DNA from: CAYQEC01 sp964416425
GTDB lineage: Bacteria > Actinomycetota > Acidimicrobiia > Spongiisociales > UBA5794
Reading direction: 5' to 3'
Assembly: GCA_964416425.1 (NCBI GenBank)
Contig: CAYQEC010000019.1
Span: 1-50,522 of the forward strand
Length of the DNA: 50,522 nt
Shown: positions 15,955 to 23,984 of the stretch, in pieces
Layout: each line of letters starts with the position of its first letter
Numbering within the stretch: the stretch's first letter is position 1
Notes under the pieces: generated by a model
Database searches by the model: none
Seen by the model: the letters and a program-made list of their open reading frames with translations, nothing else
Told to the model about the DNA's origin: nothing
Translations under genes and position numbers: made by a program

Positions 15955-16665
15955 ATGCAGCGCCGAGGTGCCGCCCTGCTGGTGGCCGCCGCCCTGCTGT
16001 GGGGGGCGTGCTCCGGCGGGTCCGAGACGGCGACGCTGCCCCCCGACGCCGCCGCCATCCTCGAAGCCGCCGCGGCCGCCATGGCCGACATCGACACGGT
16101 GCACTTCACGATCGAGCGGGGTGGCGCCCCCGTCTACATCGATCCCGCCGATCTGCTCGCCTTCGTCTCCGCCGAAGGTCGCTACGCCGCACCTGGTTCC
16201 GCCGAGGCCGTGGTCACCATCGACGTCGGCGACCTCAACACCCAGATCGGGGCAGTGGCCATCGACGGCGAGACCTGGCTCTCCAATCCCATCACCGGGG
16301 CGTGGGAGCCGGCTCCGGCGGCCTACACCTTCGACCCGGCGACCCTGTTCGACCCGGCGGTGGGTTGGCGCCCTCTCCTGGCGGAGGGTCTCTCCGACGT
16401 GGAGCTGACGAGCGACAAACCGGAACAGGGGCGCTACCACCTCCGAGGCGTCGCCGACGCGGCCCGGGTCTCCGTGATCACCGCCGGCATGGTGACGGGC
16501 CAGAGCCCGGTCCTCGACCTCTGGATCGACGCCGACACTGGAGAGGTCACCGACGTGTCCTTCCCCACCAGCTACCGGGGTGAGGTCAGCGACTGGACGC
16601 TCGCCTTCTTCGACTACGGCGCCGAGGTCGAGATCACCCCGCCCGACCTCCCGGGCGGGGACTGA
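15955..16665 (+). CDS. LppX/LprAFG-family lipoprotein (LprG-like)
   Basis: A 236-aa lipoprotein: signal peptide with lipobox LLWGAC (Cys19), then a domain with IDTVHFTIERGG, AVVTIDVGDLNTQIGAVAI and WIDADTGEVTDVSFP, the half-barrel pattern of mycobacterial LppX/LprA/LprF/LprG. Those proteins hold acyl lipids in a hydrophobic pocket between membrane layers. ATG 15955 follows GAGGAGGG. The MFS exporter starts 5 nt after the stop, the same gene order as lprG-Rv1410c (p55) of Mycobacterium tuberculosis, which exports triacylglyceride. That function here is inferred from family and order. Confidence 0.72.
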   Translation: MQRRGAALLVAAALLWGACSGGSETATLPPDAAAILEAAAAAMADIDTVHFTIERGGAPVYIDPADLLAFVSAEGRYAAPGSAEAVVTIDVGDLNTQIGAVAIDGETWLSNPITGAWEPAPAAYTFDPATLFDPAVGWRPLLAEGLSDVELTSDKPEQGRYHLRGVADAARVSVITAGMVTGQSPVLDLWIDADTGEVTDVSFPTSYRGEVSDWTLAFFDYGAEVEITPPDLPGGD

Positions 16666-16670
16666 GCCCG

Positions 16671-18185
16671 GTGGCGCGCTCCCCGTCGCCGCGAGCTGTG
16701 CTGGCGGTGGTGGCGTTCGGGGTCTTCGTGGCCGCCGACGACCTCACCGTGGTGGCCACCATGCTGCTGGCGATCGTGCGCGATCTCGGCATCGTGCTCC
16801 CCGACGGCCTCGACGACACGGCCTGGATCGTCAATGCCTACCTGATCGCCTACGTGGCGGTGATGCCGTTCATGGGCCGGCTCAGCGACGTCCTGGGGCG
16901 GCGCCGGGTGTACCTGGGCGCCCTCGGCCTGTTCCTGGTGGGGTCGATCATCATCCCGCTGACCTCGTCGCTCGGGCCGTTCCTGTTCGGGAGGGTCCTC
17001 ACCGCCCTCGGGGGCGGTGCGCTGGTGCCGGTCGGGATGGCGGTGGTGGCCGACGTCTACCGGGAGCAGGGCCGGGCCCGGGCGCTCGGAGTGCTGGGGG
17101 CGGTCGACACCCTCGGGTGGGTGTGGGGCCCGCTCTACGGGGCGATGCTGGTGCGGTTCCTGTCGTGGCGCTGGCAGTTCTACCTCAACATCCCGCTGGC
17201 GGTGGCGGGGATCGTGGCGGCCTGGTGGGCGCTGTCCGCCTTCGACCGCCCCGCCCGCAAGAGCCGGATCGATTGGACCGGCGCCGGGCTGCTCACCGTG
17301 GCCCTGGTGACCCTCGACCTCGCCCTGCTCGGCGGCGCCGAGATCCAGAGCGTCACCGGGCTCGAGGAGCTGACCGGAGGAGGCGCCACCTCCCTGCGCT
17401 GGCTCTTCCCAGTGGCGGTGGTGGCGGCCATCGCCTTCTGGGTCCACCAGCAACGCACCGAGGACCCGATCCTCGAGCCGTCGCTGCTACGGGGCCGGAA
17501 TCTCAAGGTGGCGGTCACCGTCAACTTCCTCGTCGGCGCCGCCCTCGTGATCGCCATGGTCGACGTCCCGCTCTTCGTCAACGTGGTCGAGCTGGACGTG
17601 GAGCGGGCCGCCGTGATCGCGGGATGGGTGTTGAGCGCCCTCACGGTGGCGATGGCGCTCACCTCCTACCTGGGAGGCCGCCTCACGGAACGGTGGTGGT
17701 ACCGGCCCCCGGTGCTGTGGGGCCTGGCCGGGGCCACCGTCGCCTTCGCCCTGATGGGATTCGGGTGGAAGGCCACCACGCCCTACCCGGCCATGGCGTG
17801 GCAGCTCGCCGTGCTCGGCGCCGGGTTCGGCATGGTGATCGCACCGACCGCGGCGGCGGTGGTGGACGCCGCGCCCCCCGACCGGCGCGGTACCGCCGCC
17901 AGCCTCGTCATCGTGCTACGGCTGATCGGACTCAGCGTCGGCCTGTCCGCCCTCACCGCCTGGGGCCTGCACCGTTTCAACCAACTCCGCGCCACGCTGG
18001 TGCTGCCCCCGATCGGGGACCCCGGCTATCAGGAGGCGTTACGGACTGCACAGGCGGAACTCACCACCAAAGCCCTGGCTGAGACCTTCGTCGCCGCCAC
18101 GGTGGTGGTGGCGGCGGCGCTCCTCGTCGCCCTCGCCATGCGACGGACGGCCCCCACCGAGGCCGAGCGGGCCCCCACCCCCTGA
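16671..18185 (+). CDS. MFS exporter, P55-like
   Basis: A 504-aa major-facilitator protein with about 14 hydrophobic segments. MFS motif A is GRLSDVLGRRRVY (near residue 79); motif C-like glycines lie in GVLGAVDTLGWVWGPLYG. N-terminal VFVAADDLTVVATML resembles the acidic pair of P55/DHA2 drug exporters. Length is close to M. tuberculosis P55 (Rv1410c). It starts at GTG 16671, 5 nt after the LprG-like lipoprotein, so the two are very likely one operon and one export system. A general drug exporter is the alternative. Confidence 0.75.
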   Translation: MARSPSPRAVLAVVAFGVFVAADDLTVVATMLLAIVRDLGIVLPDGLDDTAWIVNAYLIAYVAVMPFMGRLSDVLGRRRVYLGALGLFLVGSIIIPLTSSLGPFLFGRVLTALGGGALVPVGMAVVADVYREQGRARALGVLGAVDTLGWVWGPLYGAMLVRFLSWRWQFYLNIPLAVAGIVAAWWALSAFDRPARKSRIDWTGAGLLTVALVTLDLALLGGAEIQSVTGLEELTGGGATSLRWLFPVAVVAAIAFWVHQQRTEDPILEPSLLRGRNLKVAVTVNFLVGAALVIAMVDVPLFVNVVELDVERAAVIAGWVLSALTVAMALTSYLGGRLTERWWYRPPVLWGLAGATVAFALMGFGWKATTPYPAMAWQLAVLGAGFGMVIAPTAAAVVDAAPPDRRGTAASLVIVLRLIGLSVGLSALTAWGLHRFNQLRATLVLPPIGDPGYQEALRTAQAELTTKALAETFVAATVVVAAALLVALAMRRTAPTEAERAPTP

Positions 18186-18192
18186 GGAGCCG

Positions 18193-18336
18193 TCAGTTGG
18201 GTGGCAGCTCGATCTCCCGCAGCTTGCGGGCAATCGACTCGGGGGTGGCGTCGTTGATGAAGACCCCCATGCCCGATTCGGATCCGGCGAGGTATTTGAG
18301 CTTGCCGATCCCCCGCTGCGGCTCAGAGCCGATTCC
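18193..18336 (-). pseudogene. galT: C-terminal stub of galactose-1-phosphate uridylyltransferase
   Basis: Reading back from TGA 18195-18193, about 45 residues look coding: SEPQRGIGKLKYLAGSESGM, then VFINDATPESIARKLREIE. This is the usual end of actinobacterial-type GalT. Upstream on the minus strand the frame has no further GalT similarity and the space is taken by the start of the divergent 18400 gene. The enzyme core is absent, so this is a gene remnant. It sits near the aldose epimerase gene, consistent with a once larger galactose cluster. Confidence 0.55.
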
Positions 18337-18399
18337 ACGTCCCGGCCCGCCACGAGGGCGGTACGGTACAGCCATCCGGCCGGTGACCGAGGAGGACCC

Positions 18400-19032
18400 A
18401 TGAGAGAGTTCGTGAACCGCCATCTCCTGCTCGTCACCGGGACTCTGGCGATCCTGGTGGCGCTCTCGCTCGGGCTCAACCTCGTCCTGTTGGGGCGGAC
18501 TGCCCAGACCCGGCGGGACCTGGAACGGGTGGAAGGCGGTGCCGCTCTCTTCGCCGCCCAGGTGACCGGGTTCCAGAACCAGCTCGCCTCGGTCGGCCCC
18601 ACCGTCGGGGACGCCCTCGCCCAGGCTGTCGCCGGCCTCGAGACCTTCCGGACGTCGACGCTCAGCTTCGACGTCTCCATCGACGAGACCGTGCCGATCG
18701 ACGCCACCATCGATCTCACCCGCACCCTCGACGTACCCATCCACACCGTGCTCCCGATCGACGAGAGCTTCGACACCCGCATCGTCGTCGACGGCCCGTG
18801 GGGACTGGACGTGCCCCTCAACGTGACGGTGCCGATCCGGCTCGACCTCCCCATTGACCTCCAGGTGCAGATCCCGGTCGACGAGCAGATCCCGGTGCAG
18901 ACCGAGGTCCCGGTCCGGCTCGACGTGCCGATCTCGGTCGATGTGGCGGGGACCGAGCTGGCCGCCCTGGTCGAGGCGCTCCAGCAGGGATTGGAGGCGT
19001 TCGGCGACGTGCTGGCCGGCCTGGGTGGCTGA
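18400..19032 (+). CDS. Membrane-anchored protein built of short beta repeats, unknown function
   Basis: A 210-aa protein: one membrane helix (residues 9-31), a short helical stretch to about 85, then a strikingly regular tail of V/L-P-I-D strands, e.g. DETVPIDATIDLT, LDVPIHTVLPIDE, LDVPLNVTVPIRLDLPID and VPVRLDVPISVDV. Strands recur every 8-12 residues, as in a beta-solenoid or a stack of hydrophobic hairpins with alternating Asp. A Leu-rich helix (ELAALVEALQQGLEAFGDVL) closes it. No family is recognised. ATG 18400 follows GAGGAGG; a TACGGT box is at 18362. Placement outside the membrane is inferred from the anchor. Confidence 0.65.
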   Translation: MREFVNRHLLLVTGTLAILVALSLGLNLVLLGRTAQTRRDLERVEGGAALFAAQVTGFQNQLASVGPTVGDALAQAVAGLETFRTSTLSFDVSIDETVPIDATIDLTRTLDVPIHTVLPIDESFDTRIVVDGPWGLDVPLNVTVPIRLDLPIDLQVQIPVDEQIPVQTEVPVRLDVPISVDVAGTELAALVEALQQGLEAFGDVLAGLGG

Positions 19033-19113
19033 CGGGAGGGAGGGCTCCACTAGGGGAGGAAGGCCCATTCGGTGATTGCGGCCCGCCGGCCGCCGGCACG
19101 ACGGCGCGGCCCG

Positions 19114-19119
19114 TAGGCT
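19114..19119 (+). promoter_or_regulatory. -10 box (TAGGCT), leaderless promoter
   Basis: TAGGCT ends 6 nt before the ATG at 19126, and no ribosome-binding site is present. Confidence 0.5.
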
Positions 19120-19125
19120 GACGGG

Positions 19126-19563
19126 ATGGACGAGTTCCTCGACGCAGCCGTCACCGAAGCCCGCCGGGGCCGGGACGAGGGCGGCATCCCGATCGGGTCG
19201 GTGCTGGTGGTCGACGGCGTAGTGGTGGGCCGGGGCCACAACCGGCGGGTCCAGCGGGGCAGTGCCGTGCTGCACGCCGAGATGGACGCCCTCGAAGACG
19301 CCGGCCGGCTGGCGGCCTCCACCTACCGGCGGGCGGTGCTGTACTCGACCCTGTCGCCGTGTGACATGTGCTCGGGGGCGGTGCTGCTGTATGGGATCCC
19401 GCGGGTGGTGGTCGGGGAGCATCGCACCTTCCGGGGCCCGGAGGACTACCTCCGCTCGCGGGGCGTGACGGTCGAGGTGGTGGACGACGAGGCCTGTGTG
19501 GCGCTAATGGAAGCGTTCATCGCGGCCGAGCCCGCGTTGTGGAACGAGGACATCGGCGAGTGA
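19126..19563 (+). CDS. Cytosine deaminase of the yeast FCY1 type
   Basis: A 145-aa zinc deaminase. Zn and catalytic residues are His50-Ala-Glu52 (VLHAEMDALED) and Cys79-Cys82 (SPCDMCSG). The resemblance to fungal cytosine deaminase (Fcy1) runs the whole length: EGGIPIGSVL, GRGHNRRVQRGSAVLHAEMD, LSPCDMCSGAVLLYGIPR, VVVGEHRTF, RGVTVEVVDDEAC and the C-terminal EDIGE, which in Fcy1 closes over the active site. It would convert cytosine to uracil for pyrimidine salvage. It is unlike E. coli CodA (an amidohydrolase) and lacks TadA features. A guanine or other base deaminase remains possible. Confidence 0.8.
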   Translation: MDEFLDAAVTEARRGRDEGGIPIGSVLVVDGVVVGRGHNRRVQRGSAVLHAEMDALEDAGRLAASTYRRAVLYSTLSPCDMCSGAVLLYGIPRVVVGEHRTFRGPEDYLRSRGVTVEVVDDEACVALMEAFIAAEPALWNEDIGE

Positions 19564-19657
19564 CGGGGCCCGGCGGCTGAGCGCCGACCGCGGCGCTCTC
19601 CTCCACGGGCGACGTGCCGTGGACACGGTTGGCGCCGCGGGATCGGCCCCGATGACC

Positions 19658-19686
19658 TTGCACAGGTTTCGGAGTGTGGGTAGCCT
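19658..19686 (+). promoter_or_regulatory. Promoter with -35 TTGCAC and -10 TAGCCT
   Basis: TTGCAC (19658-19663), 17-nt spacer, TAGCCT (19681-19686): the most complete two-box promoter in the window. It drives the transglycosylase gene and leaves a leader of about 110 nt. Confidence 0.6.
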
Positions 19687-19692
19687 CCCGGG

Positions 19693-19802
19693 GCTCGCAT
19701 CGATGCCCCTCCGGGGGCATCACCTGTTTGATGGCCCCGAGATCGCCAGGAGGACCGGGGAACTCGTCACAGGTCGTCCCTGCCCCCAACCCCCGAGGTA
19801 CC
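19693..19802 (+). promoter_or_regulatory. Structured 5' leader of the transglycosylase gene
   Basis: GATGCCCC-TCCG-GGGGCATC forms an 8-bp hairpin (about 19710-19729). An outer helix CGGGGC/GCCCCG can close a larger domain around it. Transglycosylase and Rpf genes of actinobacteria are often controlled by c-di-AMP (ydaO) riboswitches, but the ydaO blocks are not recognisable here. It could be an unrelated element or ordinary GC-rich leader. Confidence 0.35.
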
Positions 19803-20435
19803 ATGATCTTCGTCCAGAGCATCGTCGCGTCCCTGCTCGCCGTCGTCACCGCACTCGGCCCTCTCCCCTCCCTCGCCTCGCCGGCTCCGGAAGGCGCTTC
19901 CTTCCCCGCCGTCACGGCCCCGGCCGAGTATCGCCGCTCCATCGAACCGCGGGATTTCCACGATCCCGACACCCTCTCCGCCGAGCCCGCCGTCGCGGCG
20001 GCGACCGGCCTCTCGGTCGCTCCTGCCCAGGCCACCCCGGAGGCGGCGCCCGTCCTCACCCCACGAACGCTGGAGACGATCGACACCGCGGCTCCCGAGG
20101 AGATCGCCAGCTCCGGCCGGCCGCGGGACGCCGGGTTCCCGGCCGCGGTGGAGCGCTGGCGCCCACTGGTGACGGAGTACTTCCCCGACGGCTGGGCCGA
20201 CTGGGCCCTACAAGTCATCTCTTGTGAGTCGCACGGCGACCCGACGGCGCTCAACCGCAGAACGTCGGCCCGGGGACTGATGCAGCACCTCAGCCGTTAC
20301 TGGGCGGGGCGGGCCGCCGCCGCCGGGTGGGCCGGGGCGTCTCCATACGACCCGGAGGCCAACATCGCGGTGGGGGCGTGGCTCCTCGCCGACGGCGGCA
20401 CGTCGCATTGGAGCTGCCGGGCGCCACATCCCTGA
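19803..20435 (+). CDS. Secreted lytic transglycosylase-like (lysozyme-fold) protein
   Basis: A 210-aa exported protein: signal peptide to about Ala29, a Pro/Ala/Thr-rich linker to about residue 105, then a compact SLT domain. Catalytic Glu is in ISCESHGDP; GLMQHLSRYW and the closing SPYDPEANIAVGAWLL are typical of small actinobacterial transglycosylases. It would cleave peptidoglycan glycan strands outside the cell, acting in wall turnover. There is no LysM or other wall-binding domain. ATG 19803 is preceded by a strong promoter and a structured leader. Confidence 0.75.
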   Translation: MIFVQSIVASLLAVVTALGPLPSLASPAPEGASFPAVTAPAEYRRSIEPRDFHDPDTLSAEPAVAAATGLSVAPAQATPEAAPVLTPRTLETIDTAAPEEIASSGRPRDAGFPAAVERWRPLVTEYFPDGWADWALQVISCESHGDPTALNRRTSARGLMQHLSRYWAGRAAAAGWAGASPYDPEANIAVGAWLLADGGTSHWSCRAPHP

Positions 20436-20463
20436 GAAGCCCAAACGCCGCAGGGCAGCGCCG

Positions 20464-20469
20464 TACCCT
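20464..20469 (+). promoter_or_regulatory. -10 box (TACCCT), leaderless promoter
   Basis: TACCCT ends 7 nt before the ATG at 20477. Confidence 0.45.
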
Positions 20470-20476
20470 GAGGCCC

Positions 20477-21190
20477 ATGGAATGGCCGGCGAGTGAGCCC
20501 GATCTCGTTGCCGCCCAACTCGCGCTGGCGAGCGGCGGTGCCCCGTGGCCGCCGCCGGCCGACCTCACCTCGCTTGCCGTCGCCGGGGTGTTCGTCTGCT
20601 TCGGCCGGGGCGGGACAGGACCGGGAGCGGCGGGCGACCCCGGTTGGGCGGCGGGGGCGGTCGTCATGGGCGGCCGGCTCGTTGATGCCGCGGTCGTGGC
20701 GGGGGAAGCCGGATTCCGTTACGTGCCCGGGCTGCTCGCGCTGCGAGAGGGCCCGTTGCTCGAGCAGGCGATGGTGGGGTTGCCGGCGAGGCCCGACGTG
20801 CTCCTGGTGAACGCCACCGGCCGCGACCATCCCCGCCGGGCCGGATTGGCGCTGCACCTGGGAGCCGTGCTGGACATCCCCACGGTCGGAGTGACCCACC
20901 GCACCCTCCTCGCCACCGGCTCCTTCCCGGAGACCGACGAGCAGGGCGCCACGGCGCCACTGCGTCTCGACGGCGAGGTGATCGGCCGCTGGGTCCGCAC
21001 CCGGTCCGGGAGAAGGCCGCTTGCGATCCACGCCGGCTGGCGCACCGATCCGCAGAGTGCCGTCGCCGTGGTGCTGGCCGTGGTCGGGCGGGTTCGGACG
21101 CCCGAGCCGCTGCGTCAGGCGAGACGCCTCGCCCGCTCTGCCCGGGCCGCCGGCACCGGCTCCCAAGGAGACGCCGGATCGGGGACCTGA
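20477..21190 (+). CDS. Endonuclease V homologue lacking two metal-binding Asp residues
   Basis: A 237-aa protein aligned by eye with endonuclease V (Nfi), which cuts next to deoxyinosine. Kept: YVPGLLALREGP (catalytic Glu91), GRDHPRRAGLALHLG, DIPTVGVT and a late His (His185). Changed: the first metal Asp of GVDV is Phe39 (VAGVFVCF), the second of LLVDxxG is Asn112 (LLVNATG), and the Lys of GVAK is His141. With both carboxylates gone, normal Mg2+-dependent cleavage is unlikely; it may only bind DNA or RNA. The frame is intact, so this is not simple decay. ATG 20477 fits a leaderless promoter. Its last 76 nt overlap the convergent kinase gene. Confidence 0.75.
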   Translation: MEWPASEPDLVAAQLALASGGAPWPPPADLTSLAVAGVFVCFGRGGTGPGAAGDPGWAAGAVVMGGRLVDAAVVAGEAGFRYVPGLLALREGPLLEQAMVGLPARPDVLLVNATGRDHPRRAGLALHLGAVLDIPTVGVTHRTLLATGSFPETDEQGATAPLRLDGEVIGRWVRTRSGRRPLAIHAGWRTDPQSAVAVVLAVVGRVRTPEPLRQARRLARSARAAGTGSQGDAGSGT

Positions 21191-23778
21191 ACAACCGCGG
21201 GCATCGTCTCGACCGGCGCGGTGGCCCCCTCGGTTGGGGCGACCGGGCCGCGGGCGTGGGGCAGGATGAGTTCGAAGACCGTGGTGGAGTCGACCCGGCG
21301 GTAGGTGAGGGTGCCGCCCATCGCCTCCGACAGGCCACGGGCGATCGCCAACCCCAACCCCATCGAGGCAGCCATGGTCGGAATCCGGTGGAGCCGCTCG
21401 TAGGGCGCGAAGACCTGCTCGCGGTACTTGTCGGGGATCCCCTCCCCGTCGTCACACACCCGCACCGCTCCGCCGTCGGGAACCGTCGCCACCTCCATCC
21501 AGACGTGGTCGCCGCCGTGGTCGACCGCATTGCTGACGAGGCTGCGGAGGATCTGGCGCAGCCGCAGCGGATCCGCCTCCACCTCACAGGGCTCACCGAT
21601 GACCTCGAACCCCTGCGGGGTGTGCCGGCACCGCTCGGCGAACGCAAGGATCTCGCCGTACAGATCCACCGACTCGGACCGCATCACCAACGTGGCCAGA
21701 TCGGCCTTGGCTGCCACCGTCAGGTCTTCGGTGACGTTCTCGATCTCGCGACTCAACGCCACGATTTCACCGGCCAACTCCCGGCGCTCCTCGGCGTCGA
21801 AGGAGTCCCACTGCTCCTGCAACTCGGCGGCGAAGCCGAGCACTCCCGCCAACGGCGTCCGGATCTCGTGACTGATTGCCGTAATCAGGTCGTCCTTGGC
21901 GGCGACCTCGCCCGCGAGGCGACGGTTTGCCTCGTCGCCCTCTTCCACGTACCGCTGCAGCAGACCGATCGACGTTCGCAGCAGGCCCAGCAGCAGCACG
22001 ATGAAGACGGCCGCGCCGCTCCATCCGCTGAATCGACTCCAGGTGCTGCCCACGATGTCTTCCGTTCCGGGAACGCGAACGTAGACACTGGCGACGAAGA
22101 GCGCCGAGGCGAACACCCCGAGGGCGGCTTTCGTAGTCGTTTCACACAGCAGCATGATGACCACACCGAACGTCAGGTAGGCGATGCTCAACGTCACGAC
22201 CGGCACCGCGGCGATCGAGAAGGTGGCGAAGACGACGGTGAGGTCGAGCGCCAGCGGCAGCGAGACGACGAACTGATTCCTGCTGAGCAGGCCGTGGACC
22301 GTCGACAACGACACCACACCGGCCAGGAACCAGGCCTGTCGGAAGCCGAACAGCCCCAAACCCACCGTAAACGCCACAGCACCGCCGGTGGACCAGAGGC
22401 GGAAACGGTTCCAGCCCCGCCCCATCTCGCTGCGGACCCGCAGGGCGGTGCGTGACTCCCGGCCCTGGCTGCTGCCTGTGTGCACGGGTGTCGCGGTCGG
22501 GACCGCCGGCTGCTCGGAGGGAAGCGCTCCGGGAAGCGTGAGCTCGAGTATGGAGGTCCCCATGGAGCGCTGGTAGGTGAGGGTGCCGCCCATGGTCTCG
22601 GCCAGGCGACGGGCGATGGCGAGTCCATGCCCCGGAGAAGTGGCTTCCGTCCGCTGTCGGTGGACCTGCTGGTCCGGTGAGAACGCTTGGTGGAGAGAGC
22701 CGATGGGGATGCCGTCCCCGTCATCACACACTCTCACCACACCCCCGTCGGGGACGGCGGACACCTCGATCCAGACGTGATCGCCGCCATGGGCGACCGC
22801 ATTGTTCACGAGGTTACGGAGGATCTGGCGCAGCCGTAGCCGATCCGCCTCCACCCGACAGGGTTCCCCGAGAATCTGGAGTCCTCCCGGCCCGAGCGTG
22901 AAGTGACCGAGGAACTGGTGGATCTCGCCATACAACTCCACGGAATCGCGGCGGGTGACAAGGGTGCCCATGTCGGTGCGGGCCGCCACGACCAGATCGT
23001 CGGTGGCGTGCTCGATCTCGGTGGCCAACACGACGATGTGACCCGCCAGCTCTCTGTGGTGTGCGGTATCGAAGGAAGCCCATTCGTCGTCGAGGTCGGT
23101 GGCGAAGCCGAGCACCCCGGCGAGCGGGGTGCCGATCTCGTAGCTGATGGCACCGATCAGGTCGTCCTTGGAGGCGACGAGCTCTTCGAGCCGACGACCC
23201 GTCTCCTCGATCTCCCATGCCTGCCGCTGCAGCAACTCGACCACCATGCTCACCACCGCCATCAGGAGTGCCACGAAAACGGCCCCGGCGATCCATCCGG
23301 CGAGCGCGCTCAACGCGCTGCCTCTCAGGCCCGCCGTGTCGACGAGGTCGGTGGTCACCGTGAAGATGCAGAGCGTCGTGGCGTACGTGGCCAGGATCAG
23401 CCGGGGAACCGCGGCGGTCACCAGCAGGATTATCAGGACAAAGATGACGCACACGAGGATCGGGACGGCCTGAGGGACCGCAACAACGTCCAGCGTGACA
23501 AACGTGACCGTGACGTCGATCGCCAGCGCCAGCACGACTCGAGGTCGGTGTCGGGTCAAGAAGGCATGTGCCATCGTGAACGATCCGGCGACGGCGGGGA
23601 CCCAGGCAGGGCCGTATCCCAGCAGCCACAGCGTCAGCCCGGAAACGATGCCGGCAACCGAGACCCCGATCCGGAAGAAGTTCCAGCGTGCCCCGATCTG
23701 GGCGCGAATCCGGCGGTCGAGTTGGAATTCCCTCGGGAGGAGGTCCAGTTCGGCGAGCGGACGCTCTGTCTTGTTCAC
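21115..23778 (-). CDS. Double histidine kinase: two fused membrane kinases, the first with a dead phosphosite
   Basis: An 887-aa protein made of two homologous halves. Half 1: helices about 35-185, H-box AISYEIGTPLAGVLGF (about 209-225) with Tyr213 where the phosphorylated His belongs, N-box LRNLVNNAVAHGGDH, DDGDGIP, GHGLAIARRLAETMGG. Half 2 (from about 445): helices about 460-605, intact AISHEIRTPLAGVLGF with His637, LRSLVSNAVDHGGDH, DDGEGIP, GLGLAIARGLSEAMGG. Both ATP-binding domains look complete. Start GTG 23778 follows GGAGGAAC; an extra 14 codons upstream are possible. A Pro/Ala-rich tail ends the protein inside the 3' end of the endonuclease V gene. No response regulator is adjacent; the sigma gene is divergent. 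Confidence 0.85.
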   Translation of the reverse strand: MNKTERPLAELDLLPREFQLDRRIRAQIGARWNFFRIGVSVAGIVSGLTLWLLGYGPAWVPAVAGSFTMAHAFLTRHRPRVVLALAIDVTVTFVTLDVVAVPQAVPILVCVIFVLIILLVTAAVPRLILATYATTLCIFTVTTDLVDTAGLRGSALSALAGWIAGAVFVALLMAVVSMVVELLQRQAWEIEETGRRLEELVASKDDLIGAISYEIGTPLAGVLGFATDLDDEWASFDTAHHRELAGHIVVLATEIEHATDDLVVAARTDMGTLVTRRDSVELYGEIHQFLGHFTLGPGGLQILGEPCRVEADRLRLRQILRNLVNNAVAHGGDHVWIEVSAVPDGGVVRVCDDGDGIPIGSLHQAFSPDQQVHRQRTEATSPGHGLAIARRLAETMGGTLTYQRSMGTSILELTLPGALPSEQPAVPTATPVHTGSSQGRESRTALRVRSEMGRGWNRFRLWSTGGAVAFTVGLGLFGFRQAWFLAGVVSLSTVHGLLSRNQFVVSLPLALDLTVVFATFSIAAVPVVTLSIAYLTFGVVIMLLCETTTKAALGVFASALFVASVYVRVPGTEDIVGSTWSRFSGWSGAAVFIVLLLGLLRTSIGLLQRYVEEGDEANRRLAGEVAAKDDLITAISHEIRTPLAGVLGFAAELQEQWDSFDAEERRELAGEIVALSREIENVTEDLTVAAKADLATLVMRSESVDLYGEILAFAERCRHTPQGFEVIGEPCEVEADPLRLRQILRSLVSNAVDHGGDHVWMEVATVPDGGAVRVCDDGEGIPDKYREQVFAPYERLHRIPTMAASMGLGLAIARGLSEAMGGTLTYRRVDSTTVFELILPHARGPVAPTEGATAPVETMPAVVQVPDPASPWEPVPAARAERARRLA

Positions 23779-23984
23779 ACCGTTCCTCCGCCACCGCGGG
23801 TCGGGAGCGCGGGCCCACACCCCCCGTCGGTCCTCCGAACGCTCCTCCCGGGCGTGTCGCCCGGTGCATCTGTATCGACCGGTTCCGGCTGGTGCTTGAT
23901 ACCAAGGAAAGACATGGCGTGTTGCACTCTCCCGCCCTGGAACGTCTTACATGTGTGAGACCTCGAGGGAAGACCGGCGCATTC

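Noticed and set aside
19693..19802. ydaO-type c-di-AMP riboswitch
   Set aside because: The conserved blocks of that class could not be found in the right order; kept only as a structured leader.
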